From an uncultured Prevotella sp. (GTDB lineage: Bacteria; Bacteroidota; Bacteroidia; Bacteroidales; Bacteroidaceae): a DNA stretch of 64,000 bases. Where the stretch lies: contig CALUGQ010000001.1 in NCBI GenBank assembly GCA_944320235.1, forward strand, positions 179,591-243,590, given 5' to 3'. The notes beneath the pieces are model-generated. The model was given only the letters and a program-made list of their open reading frames with translations. It made no database searches and was not told the origin of the DNA. A program made the translations under genes and the position numbers. This document shows positions 34,390 through 41,704 of this stretch, piece after piece. Numbering within the stretch: position 1 is the stretch's first letter; the number at the start of each line of letters is the position of its first letter.

Positions 34390-35310
34390 TCACTTTATCG
34401 GCGACTCCTTGATCTTCTTGTAAAGCCCATCGATTATGCAGTCGGCCAACGATATGTTTGGCACGTGTATCACCTGGCAACACAAGGCATCGGCCACGGT
34501 GAGGAACAGTTCTGCGGCAGGAATGATAACGTCGGCACGGTCGGGCTTGAGCGAATAAGCGTCGATGCGCTCCCGGTAAGTCATGTCTTTCATCTCCCCA
34601 TAAATCTTGCGAAGGCCGTCGACGGGCAGGGTGTCCTTGTTCTTCTTGCCCTTGCCGTTGTCGTAAAGGCGGCACAGCTTGTTTATGTTTCCGCCTGAGC
34701 CGATGATGGATATGTTTTCATAGTTGGCGGCATAGGCGGCCATCTCTTCCTTCATCTTTTCCACCTCAGTATCTTCCACCGCACCGCCGAGCATACGCAG
34801 CGTGCCGAGGTTGTAAGAACGGCTGCCGACGATGCGCCCGTCACTTATCATGGAGATTTCCGTGCTGCCGCCCCCAACGTCCATGTAGGCATAATTGCCC
34901 TTGCGGGCGTAGCCGCTCTCCACGGAGTTGTCGCAGAGCAGGCGCGCCTCTTCGCTGCCGGGGATTATCTCGATGCTGATGCCCGTCTCACGGCGGATTT
35001 TCTTCAGAATCTTCTGCCCGTTGGCGGCATCGCGCATGGCCGACGTGGCGCAGGCCCGGTATTCCACCACGCGGTAGAGCTTCATGAGCTGCTTGTAGCT
35101 CTTTATCATGCACATCATCATGCGTTCGCGCTCCGGCGATATCTCTCCGATGGTGAAAACATCCTTGCCGAGCCTGAGCGGGATGCGCAGGAAGAGCACC
35201 TTGTTGAACTCATAGTTGCCCCCGGCATCCTCAATGACGTTCTTGATGAGCAGTCGCGCTCCGTTGGAGCCGATGTCGATTGCGGCGAAATTGCTGTTTT
35301 CCATAATCAA
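34390..35310 (-). CDS. ppx: Exopolyphosphatase, Ppx/GppA family (short form)
   Basis: Cytoplasmic phosphohydrolase of the ASKHA fold that removes terminal phosphates from polyphosphate or pppGpp. The 306 residues show the family's phosphate-binding loops: AAIDIGSNGARLL (9-21), ATSAMRDAANG (about 87-97), PGSEEARLLC (about 118-127) and YMDVGGGSTEISMI (about 140-153), followed by GSRSYNLGTLRM. It has only the two-lobed catalytic core; the C-terminal HD-like domain of long Ppx enzymes (about 500 residues in Escherichia coli) is absent, as is usual for the short form. It starts 6 bases after the ppk stop, so the two are co-transcribed and make and break polyphosphate. A second ATG at 35304 is possible. 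Confidence 0.9.
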   Translation of the reverse strand: MIMENSNFAAIDIGSNGARLLIKNVIEDAGGNYEFNKVLFLRIPLRLGKDVFTIGEISPERERMMMCMIKSYKQLMKLYRVVEYRACATSAMRDAANGQKILKKIRRETGISIEIIPGSEEARLLCDNSVESGYARKGNYAYMDVGGGSTEISMISDGRIVGSRSYNLGTLRMLGGAVEDTEVEKMKEEMAAYAANYENISIIGSGGNINKLCRLYDNGKGKKNKDTLPVDGLRKIYGEMKDMTYRERIDAYSLKPDRADVIIPAAELFLTVADALCCQVIHVPNISLADCIIDGLYKKIKESPIK

Positions 35311-35316
35311 AAAATC

Positions 35317-37389
35317 TCAGTTCCTTGTATTATTATACTCTTGGGCTTCTTTCAGGTAGTCAACGTAAAGGCGCTCCTGCGAACGGAAAGGCTCGCCCTG
35401 CTGCAGTTCGTTCTTGCCGCAGCCATCTACGATGCGGCCGTTGGTGGTGTCGCGCAGGCCGTAGTCCACGGTGCGGGCAAGGTCGCGCTGCAGGTCATCG
35501 TCGTAGACAGGCGTGAGCACCTCGACACGGTTCACGAGGTTACGCGGCATCCAGTCGGCACTGCCCATGAAATACTTGGGGCTGCCTCCGTTGGCGAAGA
35601 TGAGTATGCGCGAATGCTCCAGGTAACGGTCGATGATGCCGACGACGTGCATATTCTCCACGCCCGAGGGCATGAGCGAGCAGTTGCCCCTCAGCACTAT
35701 GCTCACCTTCACACCGGCGGCTGCGGCGTCGTAAAGTTTCTCCACCACGTCCTCGTCAGTTATATGGTTTATCTTCATCCTTATCCATGCGTCGATGCCC
35801 GCCTTGGCGTTCTTTATCTCGTTGTCGATGAGGCGCAGTATGCGCGGCTTCATGTCGTTAGGCGAGACGAGAAGTTCGCGGAACCTGACCGGCTTGAACG
35901 GCTTGCGGATGAAGTCGAACACCTTCTTCACCTCGCGCACCAGCGTCGGGCGTGCCGTCATCACCATGTAGTCGGTGTATGTCTTGGCGTTGCCCTCATG
36001 GAAGTTGCCCGTACCTATGCAGGCTATGTCGCCTCCCTTGCAGCCTATATATACAAGTTTTGAGTGGACTTTCAGTCCTTCGACGCCGAACACCACGTCG
36101 ATGCCAGCCTCCTGCATCCGCTTGCTCCACTTGATGTTGCTCTCCTCGTCGAAGCGGGCAAGCAATTCGATGACCACGGTAACCTTCTTTCCGTTGCGTG
36201 CGGCGCAGATGAGGGTGTTGACCACCTTCGAGTCCTTGGCCAGGCGGTAGAGCGTGGCGCGTATCTCGCTGACATCGGGGTTGAGCGCAGCCTCGCGCAG
36301 CAAGCGGATGAAACTGTTGAACGAGTGGTAAGGCACGTGCAGGAACCTGTCCTTCTGCCTTATGGTGTCGAGCACGCACTCCTCTGTCTCCATCTCAGGC
36401 TTTACGATGGGGGTCCACGCCGGGTATCGAAGCTCTTTCTTGCCGCAGTCGGGGAAGCCCATGAAGTCCTTGTGGTTCTGGTAGCGGCCACCGCTGACGA
36501 TGGTGTCGAGCTGGTCGACGTTCAAGCGCGCCATTATCTTGCGGAGCAAATCCTTGGGCATCCGCTCGTCGTATATCACGCGGATAGGCTCACCGCGCTT
36601 GCGGCTCTTCACGCCCTTGGCCACTTTCTGCACCACGCCGTAGTTGAGGTCGTTGTCGATGTCCATCTCAGCATCCTTTGTGAACTTGAACGAATACGCC
36701 TCATACGTACACTTGCCCGCCCCGATGAAAATCAGCGGCAGGCAGAAACGTATCACGTCATCGAGGAACATGATGTTACAATAGCCGTCGGCAGGCGGAA
36801 GCACCACGAAGCGGCCCACCTCGCGGTCAGGCACCTTGATCAGCGCGTAGGTTACTTTGGCTTTCTTCTTGTCGGCCATCCACTGCGAACGCCTCACGGC
36901 CAGGTAGATGCTGTCGTCGTCAGTGCCGCCTATTTCCTTAATTTCCGACAGCCACACAGGGTTTGTTATGCCGTTGAGCCTGTCGAGGTAGAGCCGTTTG
37001 ATGTACAGTTTCTGCTCCTCGTTGAGGTCGGTTTCATGGAGCAGGCGTATGCCGTGGCTTGACAGCTCGGCCGTGACCACGCCCACCGCGTGTTCAAACT
37101 CCTTGTTGTAGGCGGCATTCAGGCGGTTTATTTCCTTTATCGTCTTCTTGGCGCGCTCGCGTTCGGCCTTTGGTATGCGCTCTTTCGACTCCGCGATGCG
37201 GCTTAGCGATGCTACGCGGACACGGAAGAACTCGTCGAGGTTGTTGGAGTAGATACCGAGGAACGACATCCGCTCCAGCACTGGCACCCCGGGTTTCTCG
37301 GCCTCTTGCAATATCCTGCGGTTAAAGTACATCCAACTGAGGTCGCGCTCCACGTAGCTGCGCCCCTTGCTGCTCTTGTTGCTTTCCAT
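35317..37389 (-). CDS. ppk1: Polyphosphate kinase 1
   Basis: Makes inorganic polyphosphate reversibly from ATP through a phosphohistidine intermediate. The 690 residues match full-length PPK1: N-terminal domain (YVERDLSWMYFNRRILQEA, LGIYSNNLDEFFRVRVA), head domain, and two phospholipase-D-like C-terminal domains. The autophosphorylated histidine is in GLKVHSKLVYIG (near residue 444) and the second active-site histidine in DRYLEHSRILIF (near 591), with FMGSADWMPRNL near the end. It is the first gene of the two-gene unit with ppx and has a -7 box 23 bases upstream of the start. Confidence 0.95.
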   Translation of the reverse strand: MESNKSSKGRSYVERDLSWMYFNRRILQEAEKPGVPVLERMSFLGIYSNNLDEFFRVRVASLSRIAESKERIPKAERERAKKTIKEINRLNAAYNKEFEHAVGVVTAELSSHGIRLLHETDLNEEQKLYIKRLYLDRLNGITNPVWLSEIKEIGGTDDDSIYLAVRRSQWMADKKKAKVTYALIKVPDREVGRFVVLPPADGYCNIMFLDDVIRFCLPLIFIGAGKCTYEAYSFKFTKDAEMDIDNDLNYGVVQKVAKGVKSRKRGEPIRVIYDERMPKDLLRKIMARLNVDQLDTIVSGGRYQNHKDFMGFPDCGKKELRYPAWTPIVKPEMETEECVLDTIRQKDRFLHVPYHSFNSFIRLLREAALNPDVSEIRATLYRLAKDSKVVNTLICAARNGKKVTVVIELLARFDEESNIKWSKRMQEAGIDVVFGVEGLKVHSKLVYIGCKGGDIACIGTGNFHEGNAKTYTDYMVMTARPTLVREVKKVFDFIRKPFKPVRFRELLVSPNDMKPRILRLIDNEIKNAKAGIDAWIRMKINHITDEDVVEKLYDAAAAGVKVSIVLRGNCSLMPSGVENMHVVGIIDRYLEHSRILIFANGGSPKYFMGSADWMPRNLVNRVEVLTPVYDDDLQRDLARTVDYGLRDTTNGRIVDGCGKNELQQGEPFRSQERLYVDYLKEAQEYNNTRN

Positions 37390-37411
37390 ATCCTTGCATT
37401 TTTGTTGACCG

Positions 37412-37419
37412 CAAAATTA
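37412..37419 (-). promoter_or_regulatory. -7 box (TAnnTTTG) for ppk-ppx
   Basis: TAATTTTG on the minus strand, an exact match, giving a very short leader (about 15-20 bases). A weak TTG lies 14 bases further upstream. Confidence 0.5.
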
Positions 37420-37488
37420 TTTAACCTGTGCTACAATTCGGTTTCAACAGCGTGAAATTCGCGTTACGGCGGCTGCTGCGGGCGGGCG

Positions 37489-38448
37489 TCACCACTTCAC
37501 CCTGCCGTACTTCTCCTTGTACCATATCTGCCACGCGTTCACGAGGTTCTGCCATATCACGTAAGCGCCCGGTGCCAGGGCGGCCAGCGGGTCGAGGAAC
37601 GTGAGTGCCAGCCAGATGCCCACGACGGTGTTCTTCTGCCCCAACGCCTGGCCTGCGCTGACACTGTCGCCGTATGCGTGGCCAACGGCCTTGCCCATGG
37701 TGAAGAGGGCGAGCGTTACGCCCAGCGGCGCGAGCAGCAGCAAGGCCATCGTCCACCCCGACACCGTGGCGTGTACGATGTTGCGCACCGTCAGCCCGGT
37801 GACTATCGACAGGTTGACACACCACATATAGAACGCCAGGTTGTGCACGCCTGCTATAGCTGACGTCATGCGCGGCAAAGCCTTGCGGCATGCCAGCGCG
37901 AGCAGCAGCGGGATTACGAGCACCGTGGCCACGTTGCGCAGCACCATGAGCGATGCCTGGGCAAAGGTCACGTCGACACCGCGCTCTATCAACGGCAAAA
38001 GGAGCGGCACGGCCACCGACGTTACCACATTGTCGATGATGGTGAATATTGTCATCGAGCCTATGCCGCCGCCCAGTTTCTCTGTCACCACGGCAGCGGC
38101 GGCTGCCGTGGGGCAGGCCACGCACACGAAAACGCCCGTAAGCACAAGGCGCGAATGGTCGCCCACGGCACTCACTATGGCCGCCACAAGCAGGCCGCAT
38201 AGGGCCAGCCGCAACACTTCGAGCCACACGTGCCATGCACGGAGGCGCAGGTCGCGCACGTCAATCTTGCAGAACGTGACAAACAGCAGCGCAAAGAGTA
38301 TCACCGGCAACACGCCCTCTGCCCATGGCTCAGCCGCCATGCCGAAAGGCACGAGCGCCGGCACATTGGCAAACAGCAGGTAGACCAGCGTGCCGAAGCA
38401 TAACGACACCACCAGCGACCACCGCTTCATGAATGACAATACGTTCAT
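37489..38448 (-). CDS. Bile acid:sodium symporter-family (SBF/BASS-like) membrane transporter
   Basis: Inner-membrane secondary transporter, 319 residues with about nine or ten hydrophobic segments. Family-like features are the paired half-repeats with conserved small-residue crossings: VFVCVACPTAAAAAVVTEKLGGG (about 111-133) and FTMGKAVGHAYGDSVSAGQALGQKNTVVGIWLALTF (about 252-288), corresponding to the two helix-crossing motifs of ASBT-like proteins. Substrate cannot be read; members carry bile acids, pantoate, keto acids and others. It has its own -7 box and stands apart from ppk by 99 bases, so it is probably monocistronic. No obvious terminator follows; the ppk promoter lies in that gap. 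Confidence 0.82.
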   Translation of the reverse strand: MNVLSFMKRWSLVVSLCFGTLVYLLFANVPALVPFGMAAEPWAEGVLPVILFALLFVTFCKIDVRDLRLRAWHVWLEVLRLALCGLLVAAIVSAVGDHSRLVLTGVFVCVACPTAAAAAVVTEKLGGGIGSMTIFTIIDNVVTSVAVPLLLPLIERGVDVTFAQASLMVLRNVATVLVIPLLLALACRKALPRMTSAIAGVHNLAFYMWCVNLSIVTGLTVRNIVHATVSGWTMALLLLAPLGVTLALFTMGKAVGHAYGDSVSAGQALGQKNTVVGIWLALTFLDPLAALAPGAYVIWQNLVNAWQIWYKEKYGRVKW

Positions 38449-38543
38449 ATTCTCCTAATGCACATATATATTATAATGTACGCGTGAGCGCCGCCTCCAC
38501 GCCACAAGCATTATTTTGCAAAGAGAGTGCTGCGCGCGTTATG

Positions 38544-38551
38544 CAAAGGTA
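38544..38551 (-). promoter_or_regulatory. -7 box (TAnnTTTG) for the SBF-family transporter
   Basis: TACCTTTG on the minus strand, with TTTG at 38566-38569 upstream at a shorter than usual distance (14 bases). Leader about 90 bases. Confidence 0.5.
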
Positions 38552-38603
38552 AGTCTTTCTTCCCGCAAACGCAACAAAAGGCCATAAAAAATTTGATTTC
38601 CAA

Positions 38604-38642
38604 AACAAAAAGGCTGCGCACAGCCCATAACTGCGCGCAGCC
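38604..38642 (-). terminator. Intrinsic terminator of the third rhamnogalacturonan lyase
   Basis: Arms GGCTGCGC (38612-38619) and GCGCAGCC (38635-38642), followed on the minus strand by TTTTTG and TTTTGG. It lies 29 bases after the lyase stop. Confidence 0.8.
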
Positions 38643-38671
38643 CGTTTATGCATCTTTACCTTTTTACTTTT

Positions 38672-41248
38672 TTACCTTTTTACCACCTTGGTGCTGTAAG
38701 TGCCACTGGCAGTGACAGCCTTGATGATGTATATGCCGTCGGCAAGATGTCCGAGCCCGGCTATGTCGATGCGCTGTGCGGCAGCCGCGTCGAAGTTGCC
38801 TCCAAACACTTGTGCTCCGGCTGCGTTGAACATTGCGACGGCTATGTTGCCGTCAACACCTTGAGCCACATTGAGCGTTATGCAGTCGGTGAACACGCTG
38901 TTTGCCACCGTCACGACCTCAGCCTTGCCTGCGGCAGGCACGCTGCTGATGCCCGCTGGGTCGTAGCAGTGTATGCGTATGGTGTCGTAGCGAGTGCTGT
39001 TGTCGATGATGTTCTTGCCGCTTACGATGATAAACTCATAGTCGCCGAGCTGCCCGGGCTTGCCCTTGAGGGTAAACGTCTTCTTCCTCAGCACGTCACG
39101 CGTGAAGGTGAAGCCTTCTGCCGCCCCGGCCGTTGTCACTGTACCGTCGGGGGCCACCGACTTCAGTATCTGCGGTGCGCCGCTGTTCACCCAGTGGCGG
39201 GTTATGTCCACGATGGTATCGCCCAGTGCCACGGTCTGCTCAAGCTCGCCGTCGGTAACCTTGGCGTAGCGCGTGGTGAAGTATCCGGGCAGGTAGTAGC
39301 CGAGGTGGGGCGGCTGGTTGTAGGCGGTGTTCTGCCATGCCACGCCCATGCGGTAAACGTGGTCGTGCATGAGCGTAGGCACGCGGTAGTCGCTCTCGGT
39401 GTTGGTGGTGAAGATGTTCAGGTGTGCTCCGTCGCTGCTGTCCCAGAGTATTATCTCCTCGCGCCAGTCGCCGAAGAGGTCTGCCTGCAGGTTTGGCGTG
39501 TGCTTGGTAGAGTTGCAGTCAGACGAGTTGTAGTAGTCGTACATGGTGAGCAGGCGGCTCGTGCCATTGCCGTTCCACTTGTCTATCTTTTTGTCGTCAT
39601 ACAGTTCGTCCTGCAGGTCGCCGTCCCAGTAAACGCGGAAGTTCACTGAGGTAGAGCCTGTCGGGTTGAGGTACTCGCCAGTCGTGGCGCTGCGCAGGTT
39701 GCGGTCGTTCGAAGAGCAGAACTCGAATCCGTAGTTATTGGCGTCGAGGTCGGCAGCCAGTCCGCGGCCGTTGTCATCGGACCCCGTAGCACGGTATATT
39801 ATCTCGCCCGTTGCGGCGTCGTGCAGGTCCCAGCCAAAGCCGGCGTTCTCGTCCTCGTGCACGGTGAACACCTCGAGGCCCGGGCGGTCGGGGATGAGGT
39901 CGCTCACGTGGATGGCATCGCCGTGCAGGTAGCCCGTGGCGTAGAGCAGGTAGCCGTCGTTGTCGATGGCAGAGCTGCCGTAGATTATCTCGTCGCAGCC
40001 GTCGCCGTCAACGTCGGCCACCGAGAGGTTGTGGTTGCCGTTGCCGTATGCGGTCTTGCTGTTGCTGTTGCCTGCGGTGTTCTTGGTGTTCGTCTTGACA
40101 GTTGTCCTCCCTTCGGCATCTGTCACCTCATACTTCACAATGGTCGTAGAGGCGTGCATCCACTTCGTCTTGAGTTCCTTGCCGTCAAAGTCTACCGCCC
40201 AGAGGTATGCGCGGCTGTAATATCCGCGGCACATCACCGCACTGGGGTTCTTGTCAGGCCCGTCCAGGTAGGCCACGCAGGCCAGGTAGCGCTCGCTGCG
40301 GTTGCCGTAGTCGTCGGCCCAGAACGACTTTGAAGGATACTTGCCTTCCTTGTTCATCTCGCCGGCGCGGTTGGGGTTGTACCACGTGGTGTGCACGGCC
40401 TTGCCCGTCTCGCCGTTGAACACGGTCAAGAATTCGGGGCCGCTCAGTATGTGGCCGGCACTGTTGGCGTAGTACTTGCTGTTGTCTGTACCCTTAATCA
40501 CGTCGTCGGTGGCCACCTCTGTGACATACTTGCCCTCGCTGTCGATGCTGCCTGCGGCGGTCTTGCATATAAGCTCGGCCTTGCCGTCGCCGTCGAAGTC
40601 ATAAACGAGGAACTGCGTATAGTGCGCCCCGGCGCGTATATTGCACCCAAGGTCGATGCGCCAGAGCTGCGTGCCGTCGAGCTTGTAGCAGTCAAGCAGC
40701 ACGTTGCCCGTAAACTGGTCTGCACCTGTGTTGCTGTGTCCGTTGTCCTGCGAGTTCGACGGGTCCCACTTGAGTATTATCTCATACTCGCCGTCGCCGT
40801 CAACATCGGCTGCGCTGCAGTCGTTGGGCGAATAGCTGTACTCATAGTTCTTTGAGTTGATGCCGTTGGCCGGCTTGTTCAGCGGCAGGCGCAGCACCCT
40901 GTCCGACCACGGGGTCACGGCCTCCGATGTGTCTACCGCCACGCCGTTCTGTATCGTCACCACCTGGTACTCGCATCCGCCGTAGCCGTTCTTGTCTACG
41001 TAGTTTGTCTCGTCGGTGATGTTGCTCTTCACCACCTGGCCGTCGCGCAGCAGGTCGAACGTCGTCATGTCGTCGTCGGTGCCGAGCAAGCGCCAGCTCA
41101 CGAACACACCTTGGTTGTCGGCAGCAGGCAGCGCTATCAAGCCTCGCGTCAGCTTCTCCATCTGGCTGACGGGCGTTGTCTGGCCATTTGCCGCTGCGGC
41201 TGATGCCAGCATCAAAGCGGCAGCCGCAAAAGAAGTAAATTTACCCAT
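38672..41248 (-). CDS. Rhamnogalacturonan lyase (PL11-type) with T9SS tail, no passenger
   Basis: 858-residue secreted lyase for the rhamnogalacturonan-I backbone. Signal peptide MGKFTSFAAAALMLASAAAANGQ. The lyase region (about 28-640) opens MEKLTRGLIALPAADNQGVFVSWRLLGTD and shows the calcium-type propeller loops DVDGDGEYEIILKWDPSNSQDNG, DFDGDGKAELICKTA and DVDGDGCDEIIYGSSAIDNDG, ending VAWQNTAYNQPPHLGYYLPGYF. A short Ig-like segment (about 645-780) connects to a T9SS type A sorting domain (about 790-858, NIAVAMFNAAGAQVFGG... GHLADGIYIIKAV...STKVVKR). Unlike the other two lyases here it lacks the autotransporter-type passenger, so it is the closest to the usual family plan. Own promoter and terminator; divergent from the C10 peptidase gene. 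Confidence 0.92.
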   Translation of the reverse strand: MGKFTSFAAAALMLASAAAANGQTTPVSQMEKLTRGLIALPAADNQGVFVSWRLLGTDDDMTTFDLLRDGQVVKSNITDETNYVDKNGYGGCEYQVVTIQNGVAVDTSEAVTPWSDRVLRLPLNKPANGINSKNYEYSYSPNDCSAADVDGDGEYEIILKWDPSNSQDNGHSNTGADQFTGNVLLDCYKLDGTQLWRIDLGCNIRAGAHYTQFLVYDFDGDGKAELICKTAAGSIDSEGKYVTEVATDDVIKGTDNSKYYANSAGHILSGPEFLTVFNGETGKAVHTTWYNPNRAGEMNKEGKYPSKSFWADDYGNRSERYLACVAYLDGPDKNPSAVMCRGYYSRAYLWAVDFDGKELKTKWMHASTTIVKYEVTDAEGRTTVKTNTKNTAGNSNSKTAYGNGNHNLSVADVDGDGCDEIIYGSSAIDNDGYLLYATGYLHGDAIHVSDLIPDRPGLEVFTVHEDENAGFGWDLHDAATGEIIYRATGSDDNGRGLAADLDANNYGFEFCSSNDRNLRSATTGEYLNPTGSTSVNFRVYWDGDLQDELYDDKKIDKWNGNGTSRLLTMYDYYNSSDCNSTKHTPNLQADLFGDWREEIILWDSSDGAHLNIFTTNTESDYRVPTLMHDHVYRMGVAWQNTAYNQPPHLGYYLPGYFTTRYAKVTDGELEQTVALGDTIVDITRHWVNSGAPQILKSVAPDGTVTTAGAAEGFTFTRDVLRKKTFTLKGKPGQLGDYEFIIVSGKNIIDNSTRYDTIRIHCYDPAGISSVPAAGKAEVVTVANSVFTDCITLNVAQGVDGNIAVAMFNAAGAQVFGGNFDAAAAQRIDIAGLGHLADGIYIIKAVTASGTYSTKVVKR

Positions 41249-41301
41249 ATGCCTTAGTTTATAATATCTATAAAGTTAAAGGAAAGTTTCGGTTTCAACT
41301 G

Positions 41302-41309
41302 CAAACTTA
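41302..41309 (-). promoter_or_regulatory. -7 box (TAnnTTTG) for the third rhamnogalacturonan lyase
   Basis: TAAGTTTG on the minus strand, 53 bases before the start codon. No clear -33 box. Confidence 0.5.
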
Positions 41310-41423
41310 CACATAATTATTTGAAAACGAACCCTAAAGTCAAAAAACAGGGGTATTTTTAACATAATTCACCGTTTGCGCCCATCTCCATGCCGCCGCG
41401 AAGGGATACCCGGTTGCCCCATC

Positions 41424-41527
41424 ATGCAACACATTTGCATTTTTCGCCCGTTGCCACGGCGAAATGTCAAAGGGAATGTTCTCGATGATATGCAACACTT
41501 TTGCATTATTTACCCTTTGCCACGGCG
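41424..41527. repeat. Two direct copies of a 38-bp element containing ATGCAA-N5-TTGCAT
   Basis: Copies at 41424-41461 and 41490-41527 agree at 33 of 38 positions and start 66 bases apart. Each opens with an inverted repeat, ATGCAACACATTTGCAT or ATGCAACACTTTTGCAT, and ends GTTGCCACGGCG or TTTGCCACGGCG. They lie between the divergent lyase and C10 peptidase genes, upstream of both -7 boxes. Paired dyads in this position look like regulator-binding sites; no regulator gene is in the window. Confidence 0.55.
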
Positions 41528-41588
41528 CAACAGCAGCTCCTTTTTGCTTTTTTACCTTTCATATACCTGCATACAGAAAGATTTCTGT

Positions 41589-41596
41589 TATCTTTG
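41589..41596 (+). promoter_or_regulatory. -7 box (TAnnTTTG) for the C10 peptidase
   Basis: TATCTTTG, an exact match on the plus strand, about 108 bases before the chosen start codon. The rest of the divergent region holds the duplicated dyad element and no gene. Confidence 0.55.
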
Positions 41597-41704
41597 CATA
41601 TTGAATGCGCACCCGGCCTGAAAACAAGGCATTAAGCCTTGGCTGCGGGCTTTCACCGTGCGTGATATCACTGAAGCAAACAAATGACACAAAGAAAAAT
41701 AGAA

